Below the pieces are notes generated by a model. That model made no database searches and was not told the origin of the DNA. It worked only from the letters and a program-made list of their open reading frames with translations. A stretch of 64,000 nucleotides of DNA, from contig OY829648.1 of assembly GCA_963691815.1 (NCBI GenBank), forward strand, positions 8,964,389 through 9,028,388. The letters are read 5' to 3'. Positions 50,882-61,646 of the stretch are shown in pieces. Made by a program: the position numbers and the translations under genes. The DNA comes from Echiichthys vipera (taxonomy: Eukaryota > Chordata > Actinopteri > Perciformes > Trachinidae). The stretch's first letter is position 1. Every line of letters starts with the position of its first letter.

Positions 50882-53800
50882 CTCTTAGGTGTCACTGTGA
50901 ATGGAAACGATGGACTCTTGTGTTTACACGTTAGGCGTTCTCTCGCTGAATCTCTTAGTTTCTTTGTCTTCTTCACATGTTCGATAGTTGAATGACCTCC
51001 TATCACACAACAGGCCTTCAGGGCTCATATAGAAACCAGGGCGCTGAATAGAAAATGGGCTCCAGTGAGTGGTGGTCCTTCATTAAATGTTTAGTGAGAT
51101 GGAGTGTGATGCAACAACGAGAACGAGTACACACATCCCTCGGGACAGTCTCGAGTATGTACATAACACTCAAAATCACAACATATGCACGGACAACAAT
51201 TTAATTTGCCCACGCCTCCACGTTGCCTAGCAGAAGTGCATCTATGAATCAACAGATTCATGGTGCTATCCATGTCTTCTGGGACAAAGGTACCCACGTG
51301 TCTCAAGATCTGAAAGTAACAACCACAGTCGTCCTAGTAAGGTGCAGAACTAATCACATGGCACTGTCCTAAAGGGTTACAGTCATTTTGTACCTGACAC
51401 GGTTCACCCCCATGCCGTTATAGTCAGAGCAATGTGCAGCCACTATTTCTACAAGCTTACAGAGTAAAGTCTTTCTGAAGCGGTGTGTGAGTTGTATATG
51501 GGTATGCACACAGCATACCAACCCACACACAAGTTGTCATCTCTGGCAGATAGATGGCCTTTGTGTCCAGGGATAGTACAGCAGGGCACATCTGTCCTTG
51601 TTGTGCACCAGAGCCGGGTGCATTTTAGGCTCCAGAGACCTGAATGTTTTAACTGTGTAGTTGCTTTATTTTGGATGTGTTTGTTGGTTTTATTACTGTT
51701 ATATAGTATTATCTTAGCTCAACATCTTGCAAAGTTCCAAGGATGCCCGCGTCTCATCTCCAGTAAAAACTAAACTTGGCTGAATTCACAGATGTGAAGT
51801 GTTGTAACAAACTGCAGTCTTACTGCAGACAGTAATTTCTTGGAATTGCTGAAAAGCAGTTTAATTTACCTTACTTTGCAGTTCTCTCAGTGCTTTGCTG
51901 TACAGACTGCAGGCTCATTGTAGGAGATTTGGTATACGTTAGATTGTTGTGATGAATTATGAGCTTCGCTTGGCTTTTAATCTTTTGAAAACTTAATAGA
52001 TAGTAGAGAAAACATTTTTAGTATCAAATATCCAGGTGAGTTTTGGATGACAGGATTTTTATGCGGCTGTTGACTCCTGACTGCCGCAGAAGTTCAGGGA
52101 TGTGTCTGCCCATACCCCTGCAGACATGTTTTGTAATGTCCAAAGACGACGTAATTTTCTCCCCCTCCCTCCTTCCCTCCCTGTGTGGGACGTGCCTGTG
52201 GCTTCCTCGTCTCACTCCCTCCCTTCTGCCAGTATGTCTCTTCAGGGGTTAAACGTCCGCCCTCTCTGAATATGAGACCAGTCTGAACCGGTTTTCATGG
52301 AAGCGCTTTACGTCTCTCTTGGAATCTTGGGATAAAGTCATGTGGATCTGCGATGACGTCACGTTGGACTCGGACGATCTTGAGTCAGCTCTCTGAATCA
52401 GATGTGCAACATGGCGTATGTGTGTGCACCTGGTTTCATTATATCTGAATTTGTTTGTGATAGACATGCTCTCACCCTTCGGCAAAATGTGTACAAGCAT
52501 CACGTTTTTGTAACAATTATTTTCAAATGTTTATACAAGAGAGTCTATGAGTCTATGCTTGTTCCATAATGAGTACATGGCCTACATTTTTTTTTGTGTG
52601 TGTGATTGTTATAGTGTCAGTGAGCCTGTGAATATGCTCATTTGTCCAGGTCATCCCAAAGCAATTTCAGTCAGAAGCAACTGGACTTGGTTATAGTGTA
52701 TTTGCTATTTTTCTGCTGTGTAATATTTTTGTCCCCAGTAAACTTAAATGGGTCTCTCTTCTGTTACTGTACTAAGTGAGATTTGGGTCAACATCTGGGG
52801 CACTGGCAGTGGGACAGAACACCCATACGCAACGATTGTCCATTTTTATACGGCTGGAAATCAGCTAAATCCAGCATTGTAAATGTTCATGTATAGAGTT
52901 AAACAAAAAAGTGTTTGTGCAATATGTTTATAAGGAGGATGATTTCCCCCAAGAACCTGGGGTAACCTGCAGTAGACACACTAGCCAGGTTTGTTTTGGG
53001 AGGTCCAAATTTCGGTGAAACACACATTGTTGACATCTATTTTCATTTCTGCTTCAATTGTAGTTACTTGGTTAAATGCAGAGGTCGTGTTAACCAAAAA
53101 TTTAATTATAAAAATGAAATATATCCTTTTATAAAGGATATTTTAACAACAACGTCTCTTGATCTTGTTTATTTTCATTAAATCACCTGAAAACAACACC
53201 AGGCTGCTACAGTATAACCACACTGACCTCTACACACTTCAGACTCAGTCAGAGATTTCTCCGTTTTCGGCTGAGATGGACGAGAGCGATGCAGTCTTTC
53301 AGTGGTGACACTGTGTACATTAGCGGGTGGCAAACTCCTGCTCATAACACCACAGCGAATTTCAGCCTGCATGCACATTTTTTAAGACATTTTAACATTG
53401 CTGAAAACAGGGCAGCTAATATTGGTAGCGAGAGGAGAGAAACGTGAATGTAAATGACAGCAAAACGCAGTAAAGACTCTCGCACTGAGCTGAAAATGGA
53501 AACTCTGTGCTGCAACACTTCTTTTGGTGTAATTTAAGGATTTCATTTTTAAAGATTCTTCTACAGTTTTGAGAATAGATTGAAAATCGAATACCTACCC
53601 CGTGAATATCTGAAAATAATCAAATATTCGCATCCATTCTTACGAGAATGGAAAGGTTTGTGTAATATATTAACTCCCACTCCTGCAGTGAGTGGCGTGC
53701 TTCTAACTGGCTAACTGACCCAGCAGAGCCGACCACTGCAATTACTCTGAGCACCATGCATGGAAATTACAATATAGTATTTTCAATGTATTTCTTGCTT

Positions 53801-54336
53801 TTTTTCCCTGATGATCAGAATAAGTTGCTAAATCTAGCAAGAAAGTCGCCAAGTCGTCTGTGTGTGTCTTGTTACTGCGTTGTGAACCATCGTGCAGCCC
53901 ATGCATGTAAATTGAACTGTCACTGAGTCTTATCTATCTACTGTGCAAACCGATATCCCTGCTGTCTGTTTTTGACCCATGCAAAAGTTTAACTATTTTG
54001 CGTTAGGGGTGGGGGTGGGGGATTTGTGGACGCAAACAACGCCATCAACAAGATGGCTGTGCCCGTTCACAGCTACTGCACGAACACTTGAAACCATCGC
54101 ATCTCAGATCGCCCACTCAGAACGCATCTGTACTTGTTTTGTCTTTAGTTTCTTCATCGCCCCCATGTTTAAAGTCATTTCTGCCGTACATCATCATAAC
54201 AGCGGTGCACCATGCGTCATCTAATGTTATTTGGCAGTTTTATAGTTACTGTTTACTTTAACAGCTGTGCACGAGTGAGTCTTAAACTAACGTTGCACGC
54301 TGTTTACCGTTTGACTGTTGTTACAGTCATAAATGT

Positions 54337-54385
54337 ATCAGAATCAGAAATACTTTAATAATCTCAGGTGGGAAATTGTTTTTGT
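54337..54385. repeat. Retroposon tail fragment
   Basis: The stretch ATCAGAATCAGAAATACTTT followed by AATAATCTCAGGTGGGAAATT resembles the 3' tail of common fish LINE/SINE elements. Only the tail is recognised. Confidence 0.5.
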
Positions 54386-54978
54386 TTTAAACTCCTGCTA
54401 TACAAACGACACATTTAACAACAGCAGAAATATAAAACAGTATATATACATTTATGTATATATAAAATATAAAAATTACAATGGTAATGTACTTACAGAT
54501 CAAAAGAACCCTACAAATGTGCAAAGAACACATTTTTTATGATTGAGTCCGTATTACAGAGAGAAGAAATGTATGTAAATCCTTGCAGTTATTCAACTTG
54601 CTCCACACTGATGCAAAAATACTTTTAGCAGTGATTATCTTAACAGCATATTACTCCTGTGATGAAATGAATCTATGTCAGAACCATTCCTCAAGTTTTA
54701 AGTCAAGTCCAAGAGTAAATATTGATTCTCCAGTTCAGGGAAAGGGTTGCTATGACACACACGTTTTCAAGAGAAGTTGATTAAATGAAGTATTGAAATA
54801 TTGAGACACGATTTATATATATATATATTTTGGGGTTAATTAATTGTTATATTAATCAAGATATTAGTTGATAAAACTATTTGACTAGTTGAAAAAAATA
54901 ACGTCACTGTTTGTTTTCGGTTTGTGGAAGTGTTTACACAGATTGTAACTCTTCTGTTTCCGTCTTCCCCCTCTCCAG

Positions 54979-55278
54979 GGTGAGAGCAGCCATGTCAGAG
55001 GAGGCAGTGCGTCAAACGCGCAGCCAAAAGCGGGCTCTGGAGAAGGACCATGCAGCTCCCGCCGAGGAGGACATGGACAGTAAACGGGTTAAGCTGGAGA
55101 AAGGTGATACAGCCGAAAGTCCCCTGGACATGGCGGGATCTGAAGCTGAGGGCGTCAAGATGAGTGAGCAGGCTGCAAAGGTAGCAGCCAGCATCCTAAA
55201 GACCGGGGAAGTGAAGGCCACCATCAAGGTGGAGGTACAGACTGGAGACGAGCCTGTTGACATGAGCACATCCAAAAG
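54979..55278 (+). CDS. gatad2a: gatad2a first coding exon
   Basis: Thirteen nt of 5' UTR are followed by ATG at 54992 and residues 1-95. It carries two canonical psi-K-x-E sites, VKLE at Lys34 and IKVE at Lys79. Lys34 lines up with human Lys30 in IKME, a known SUMO acceptor. The exon is rich in charged residues and poorly conserved beyond the first 40 residues. Confidence 0.93.
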
Positions 55279-58200
55279 GTGAGACGTGGAAAAGGGTCAC
55301 AAGGTTTGATTGAGTCACAGGCTGTTTTTGTTTTTTTTGCTGACGGTCATAAGGGACATAGTTGTTGTTCACTTGACATGATACTGTCAGTCACTTGTCT
55401 GCGAACAACACTGAAAGGAATGCCATAAACACTTTTACCTTTAAACAGTTACATCTATTCCTGTACACTGGGCCTCAGTTATGCCAAGACTGCCAACTTT
55501 GTCCACAATAAACCTTTTGTAAGTATTTCCAAATGGACAAAATGCACCATAATCTCCTTACTAACTAGTTTCTATCTGTGGGAGTATAAGATACAAAGAC
55601 TAGTTTGCTACTGTATTTCTATTTGGTTATGTTTAACTGTTGTTTGATCATCATATGGTTAGAGGCAGGGGCTGTGAATGACGAACAGGACTTCGCACAC
55701 ACTGACAACTGAGGCACAGTATAGATACAAATATATTTGTCTGCATTTTTGAGTATAAGTTTGTTTGAAAACTTCTTACGGGGTTATTGATGCACTGCAG
55801 GCCTTGGATTTCATGCTTGCATGTAACAAACGAGAACTTTGAAGGCCGAAGTGGCGAAGGGTTCCATGTTGAACAGTGTTGCGCGTAGAAATGTGTCTAT
55901 TGGAGTTTCAGGTTTCTCTCTAAGTTTGCACTAGCAAAGTGCGGTTGTTCGGCAGCCTGCCCCCGTTTTGAAAAGTTTGAGGCTCCTGAGGCCTGGGCTC
56001 CATTTTCTCCCACAGCAGCACCTGAACTCTGCCTCACACAAAATGAAGGCTACGTGTCACAAACTGGTTCCAACTGGCCGTTGCCATGGTTTCCACGTTG
56101 GAAGGAGCAGTTGGAGGAAGGGGGGGCCAGGAGGGGTGGTGGGTGTGTCACATGACCACACAGAAAAATGCCTGATGTCATGTGATGTTTGGTAGAGCAA
56201 TAGATACATACAATGATGTGATGAAAGTTAAGGTGGAACAGAGAGGTGATTCAGCGCCGTGTGTCGGCCCTGTTTGTGATGTCACCTTTGGCCCCTGTTG
56301 AACCCTCAGCATGTGTTTGCATGCTCACTCACTGCAAGGTGATCATTTTATTGTTGTTTGCAGAAGACTAAGTAAGTGTAGGGCAACTTGGTAAAATGAT
56401 CATTTAATTGTAATGCAAGCCAAATTGCCTGGAAAATAACACTGTAACTGAACTTGTCTTGAACATGTTTCTCTCTCTTAGGAAGCATTACTCCCTCATT
56501 TTAATAGTTTGCATGCTCTGTATGCATTTTAACAATCTATCAACATTTGAACACATTTTTTAAGGCATGTTCGCTTACGTAGCTTAATATGGCACATGGT
56601 GTTGCGTTGCATTTTAACAGAGAATGCATCTAATAAAGACTGATTCAGCAATCCTGTACCAGGGTCATTGTGAAGCCATGATCGGGAAGGCCGAGGCATG
56701 CAGAAATACTGGACCTTACATAACCAAGCTGCTGCGTGTTCAATGCTTGTGTAAGCTGTTCTAACAGAGTAATAGCAACCATCACAAGCTAGTCCATCAC
56801 AAGCTAGTCATTTTGTCAGAGAGGCCATGTCAGTCCAGGCACTGGATCCCCATTAACTTTTTGTTGCTGAAAGATGACGAAGCGCTTTATTCCTCTCTGA
56901 TGCATGCGTGTCTGACGTAATTTATCATATTTGTTGTAAGGAATGTAAACAGGCCTGGGGAGGAAAGCTGCTGCCCCTACAAGCTTCAGCTTTTATGTAG
57001 AATGGTATTATTCTGAAAGTGACGGGGTGTTGGACATCTTTCTAAATGTGAATGAATCATATCAAGGAAGTGCTCTGTGGGAAGTAGAGGAATAGGGTGT
57101 TTGATTGTGTTCTTAGCAGCTCGGCAAAGGGGTAAGGGTTATAAGAGTTAGTCTGTTGCTGTTTGGGTTGTGATGGCTTATTCTGTTGAAATTGCCATGT
57201 CATACTGCAAGTATAAACAACATGGCTCTTGTCATATAGTTGAACTTGTTGAACTGAGCATGCGATCTCTGTTGAATGGAGGTGATAGACAGCTGTTGTG
57301 ATGAAGGAGAAGATGGCAGAGAATTGGGTCTGAAGAGTGTGCAAAAGGAAGAAAAAGTGTGAAGAAAGAACTGAGTCAGTGAGTTGGAGTATAAAAGATG
57401 AACAAGTAAGGAAGGATGGGGGAGGGGTGCGTGAAGTAGTGACTGAGTGAGTGACTGAGTGAGAGAGAGTGTACACAATAGGTTGGCTCCTGGCCATGTA
57501 TTCCCCTCCCCCTCGCTGTCACCCTCTCCAGTGTCTCCAGCGGACCTCCGCTCTGCTCAGCTTGTGACTCTAGTGTCGGCAGCTGGGAGGGAGGGGAGAG
57601 CCGAGGCCCAGGCTGTGCCGATCCGGCTAGGCCATAGGCCTCACCACGGAGGTAGGGGAGGGGTGAGGCCCGGTCTGGGTGGTAAAATGGGCCTAAGCTT
57701 GAAGCCCTGAAGCCTCTCGCTCGACAGCGTCTGAACAATTATATAACTTCACTGCATGTTTGCATGCATAACTTCACATTATGATCCAAACCTCGACCCC
57801 TCACATGCTGTCATATATCACACTCCCTACCTTACCTCACTTCCACCAGTTCTTCTTACCACTCCGTTTTCTAATTTCTTACACACCGACCGACAGGATG
57901 GGATCCCCACTGTGATGGAGGCAGATATATTCTTCCGCCATGGTCGACGCGCTGTAAAATTACAGCCACCCTTTATTTCTAATCTCCACCCCTCCCCTGA
58001 TTGATGCATATGTAGCTCATCGCCTTTGTTCTCCTTAGTCCTCAGGAAGAGCCACTTAACGTTTTATCAAAGGCTTAAGGCCTTTTCCTCTCATAAAAAA
58101 ACTCAAATGCAGTTAATGTGCCCTTGGTTTGCATGTTGTTTATGAGTGACTTTGCTGCATGTGTTGGAAGGAAGTGAGCACGAGGTCTGTTCGTTGATGT

Positions 58201-61200
58201 TACCTTTCGCTCGAGATAATGGGTTGTTGCGATCTTCCCCTGCCGCCATTACTCCATTATTGATCTCTTGGTTCTTGTCTTCTTGTGTGTCTCAGTACAC
58301 ATTTGCACTACAACAGGGTTGATGCAATCATTATTATATACTGCCATCTACTGGGTGTAAGACAAAACTACAAGTTAGTGCAGTTTATGGTAACTGCATT
58401 TTTCTGGACTGAAATAGAATACAGTGTTGAACCGAGATGTAATGATGAAACACATTCTCAGTCAAATTGTTTTCTGTCTTTTCACTTTCCTCCCCTCAGT
58501 GACATTAAGAATGAGCGGCAGCCGCCATCGCCAGATGATGTGATCGTGTTGTCGGACAATGAACCATCTAGTCCTCTCATGAATGGCCACTGCTTCACGA
58601 AGACTGACACAGATAAACTTATGGTAGGAAACCAACATGTAAACTTGTGATAGAACACAGTCTTATTGTGTCCTTAAGTGTCCATTCTCACTTAGTGATA
58701 GCTGTTGAGAAGTCCTTTTTATTTGATACGGTATCCATAGAAGAGTTCTCCTGAGGAGAGGGAGCGCATCATCAAACAGCTGAAGGAGGAACTGAGACTC
58801 CAAGAGGCCAAGCTGGTGCTGCTTAAGAAACTACGACAGAGCCAGATTCAGAAGGAGAGCACTGTACAGAAGGTAAAAAAACAAACAGAAAAAGAAAGAG
58901 TGTTGCTCGTCATTTATGTTTTGTTGGAGCGGATGGATGCATCAAGGGGAATTGTTGTCTTTTTCAGGTTTTATGCCGTTAGCTGCTATTAGCAGAACAG
59001 GAAACTCTTTGGTTTCCAATTGACACAATTAATGAAGACTCAAAACATTTCTGTTCATTCATCCCCTCAAGTACATGTTTGTGGACTAATACTGTACTCT
59101 GTTCATTTCTAGTCGACTGGCTCTGTAGCCACTCCTCCTCCTCTGGTGAGAGGTAGCATCACATCAAGCAAAGGACCCCTCCAGGTAGTTGCTGCAGTTT
59201 GTTACAGCCTTCTGCCACAACTTGTATTGTAGAGTCTGGATTGATGTATGATGTCATTTTACATTGAACCTATACAAAGTGGAATACTGAGCAACACAAG
59301 TGCAGGGCAGCTGAGTTTCATATCAAAACCACAGATCTAAATGCTTTCATAGCATAATGTTCAAGCTTTATACTGTATGTTCTTTATTGTATATTTGCAT
59401 TGTTGTGTTCACAGGCGACGGGTCGAAGCTCAGGCACGGTGATCCCTCCTCCTTTGGTGCGGGGTGGGCAACACATCCCGTCCAAACACAACTCTCAGAT
59501 TGTCATGCCACCTCTGGTTAGAGGGGCCCAGGTTAGTGTGAGAGGCTATGGCATTGTTCAGGTGATAAAAGTCATCACACTGGTCCACATTTAAGGTGTC
59601 TCATCTGAAGAAGTTTGGAATTGAAGAGGTTAATTTCTTGTCTTCCCTTTGCTTGCTCTCTTCCTTTATCCACGCTGGCTACTTCTGTGTGCTGCCATCA
59701 GCCTATTGCAGTGACTCCCCAGCAGATAGCCAGTCTACGCCAGCAACAGCATCATCACAGTGGTTCAGGCCCCCCTCCACTCTTGCTGGCTCCCAGGGCT
59801 TCTGTGCCCAATGTCCAGGTCCAGGGCCAGAGGATCATTCAGCAGGGACTTATTCGGGTGGCTAATGTGGCCAACAGTAATATCATGGTCAACATCCCTC
59901 AGGTGAGGATACAATCTAACATTGCACACTCATCTGGAGAAAGATTGTTTTATAGTAATCAATGATAAATGTTCATTTGTTTCATAGATACTCTTTTTCA
60001 TTGCTAGGCTGCTGCACCACTTTTCTGATTTTTTTCTGTTGTGTTTTCTGTCCAGGCCTCTCCCACCAGCCTAAAGGGCTCATCAGTGTCACCCAACTCT
60101 AGCATAAATGATTCCCCAGCCAGCCGGCAGGCGGCTGCTAAGCTTGCACTGCGTAAGCAGTTGGAGAAGACGCTGCTGGAGATCCCTCCACCTAAACCTC
60201 CTGCCCCTGAGTTCAACTTCCTGCCTTCAGCAGCCAATAATGAGTTTATCTACTTACTGGGGCTGGAGGAGGTGGTGCAAAAACTTCTGGAGATGCACGG
60301 CAGGGGTGAGTAGATCTTTCCACTTTGTTAGCTAATATGGGGATGTTGTAGTGCGACGGTAGTTTGAATAATACAAAAAACATGTTTACATGTAGTCTAA
60401 AGAAGCTCTGTTTCCATATAGGTAATCTGGGTCCAGCTGCTGCCCTTGCCAGCTCCATTCCCAAAGAGCCATACACCTGTGCCCAGTGTAAGACAGACTT
60501 TACCTCCCGCTGGAGAAAGGAAAAGGCTGGGACCATCCTCTGTGACCAATGCATGTCGTCCAATCAGAAGAAAGCCCTGAAGGCTGAGCACACCAGTCGA
60601 CTGAAGGCAGCCTTTGTTAAGGCACTCCAACAGGAGCAGGAGATTGAGCAGCGTATCCTCCAGCAGGCGGCCTCCTCTTCCTCCTCTGTCTCTAAAACCA
60701 CCTCCTCTCCCTCACTGTCCAAGAGTGAGGTGCTGGTGTCTCAGCAGTACAAGCATGTCAGGGCTGCTATGCAGCACAGATCTGTGTCTGCCCACCACTC
60801 CATTAAGCAGGTTAGGATGGCCTTTGGTTGTGATAGACCAACACTGTGGTTTAAAAAGTTTCAAAGCATTTCTTCCTAGATCGGTGAAAAACATGGGAAT
60901 TAACACCTGTACCAACACTCAGCATGTCTCCCACTGCTTTGTCTCTCTTTTCAGAGTCATCTGTCACACAGCATCCAGTCGATGAGCTCTCGTGGTGTGG
61001 CCCACTCATTCACCTCCTCCTCTCAGCTGCAGAGCGCGATGGCGGCAGCGGCGCTGGGCAGCAGGGTGGGTAAGCATGCTGCAGCACGCCCACTGCAGCA
61101 GGGGGCAAAGGTCAGCGCCGGCAGCAGTAACCAGGGCAACGGGTCTGCCTGGAGGAAGCAGAGCGGTGGCAACACAGGTAAATGGTTAGACCTAGAACGC

Positions 61201-61646
61201 TTCTCACCCGTTCTCTCTTTCTGCTCCTTTTTGAGTTAATCTGTCTCTTCTAAGTTGGATTCCTCTCTGGTACTATCACTCCACCTTTTCAGGCTAGGTC
61301 TTTTCATTTTAGAATTACTGTATAGTTGTCATTGTCTTTTTTTTTGTAACCTCAGATACAGCTTTATGAGATTTTAACTCATCTTCCTAGATGCCAACTG
61401 CTTAGTTTATCATTTCCTTCTTCCTACATGAGTCAAAATAGTGTGTTTGATACTTCATTATAGAATAAATGTAACCAATACATTGACCACGGATGTGCTT
61501 GTCTTCTAACAGGTGTGACTATGGCCTATGTGAACCCAAGCTTGACTGCCCATAAGACCACTTCTGCTGTCGAGCGTCAACGAGAGTACCTGCTGGACAT
61601 GATTCCCTCCCGTTCTATCTCCCAAGCAGCCAACACTTGGAAATAA
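54992..61646 (+). CDS. gatad2a: Transcriptional repressor p66-alpha (NuRD subunit GATAD2A)
   Basis: GATAD2A bridges MBD2/MBD3 to CHD4 in the nuclear NuRD nucleosome-remodelling and deacetylase complex. Coding exons: 54992-55278, 58500-58623, 58741-58872, 59113-59184, 59415-59531, 59702-59902, 60056-60305, 60422-60810, 60955-61177, 61513-61646; 1929 nt, 642 residues (human 633). All phases close. Visible parts: N-terminal TRSQKRALEKD; the MBD2-binding coiled coil (CR1) at about residues 139-178; three PPLVRG motifs at 189-240; a GATA-type zinc finger with Cys414, Cys417, Cys435 and Cys438 (C-X2-C-X17-C-X2-C); and the conserved tail AVERQREYLLDMIP. The start has G at -3 and follows a CCCCCTCTCCAG acceptor. 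The choice of gatad2a over gatad2b rests on linkage to mau2 and overall fit. Confidence 0.95.
57532..57651 (+). other. GC-rich 120-bp block bounded by splice-like sites
   Basis: In gatad2a intron 2, a strong acceptor-like CACCCTCTCCAG ends at 57531 and a donor-like GTAGGG starts at 57652. The 120-bp block between is GC-rich, unlike the intron around it. Joined to the preceding exon in phase it meets TAG at 57635-57637, so if used it would act as a stop-containing exon. It may equally be chance or an alternative start region. Confidence 0.25.
58741..58872 (+). CDS. gatad2a: gatad2a coiled-coil (CR1) exon
   Basis: The exon encodes SSPEERERIIKQLKEELRLQ and EAKLVLLKKLRQSQIQKES, residues about 138-181. 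This is the conserved region 1 helix that pairs with the MBD2/MBD3 coiled coil. It is nearly identical to the human stretch, with heptad leucines visible. Confidence 0.97.
60422..60810 (+). CDS. gatad2a: gatad2a GATA zinc-finger exon
   Basis: The exon encodes residues 395-524. CAQCKTDFTSRW and LCDQCMSSNQKK carry the four zinc ligands, and EHTSRLKAAFVKALQQEQEI follows as in the human protein. A serine-rich stretch (AASSSSSVSKTTSSPSLSKS) then leads to a less conserved part. In the family this conserved region 2 binds CHD4 and helps target NuRD. Confidence 0.97.

Larger units (their letters stand above)
39261..54978 (+). other. gatad2a: Inferred long first intron of gatad2a
   Basis: About 15.7 kb with no recognisable coding exon. 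It contains a GA-rich stretch (42040-42190), a hAT-like element (45190-46099), a compound microsatellite array (47689-47961), a hairpin hAT element (50680-50881) and a retroposon tail (54337-54385). Long introns at this place are usual for GATAD2 genes. Alternative first exons may exist (for example around 48090-48230) but cannot be supported. Confidence 0.45.

Noticed and set aside
53211..53640. Possible transposon remnant ending in AATATTCGCATCC
   Set aside because: No terminal repeats or duplications identified; evidence too thin.
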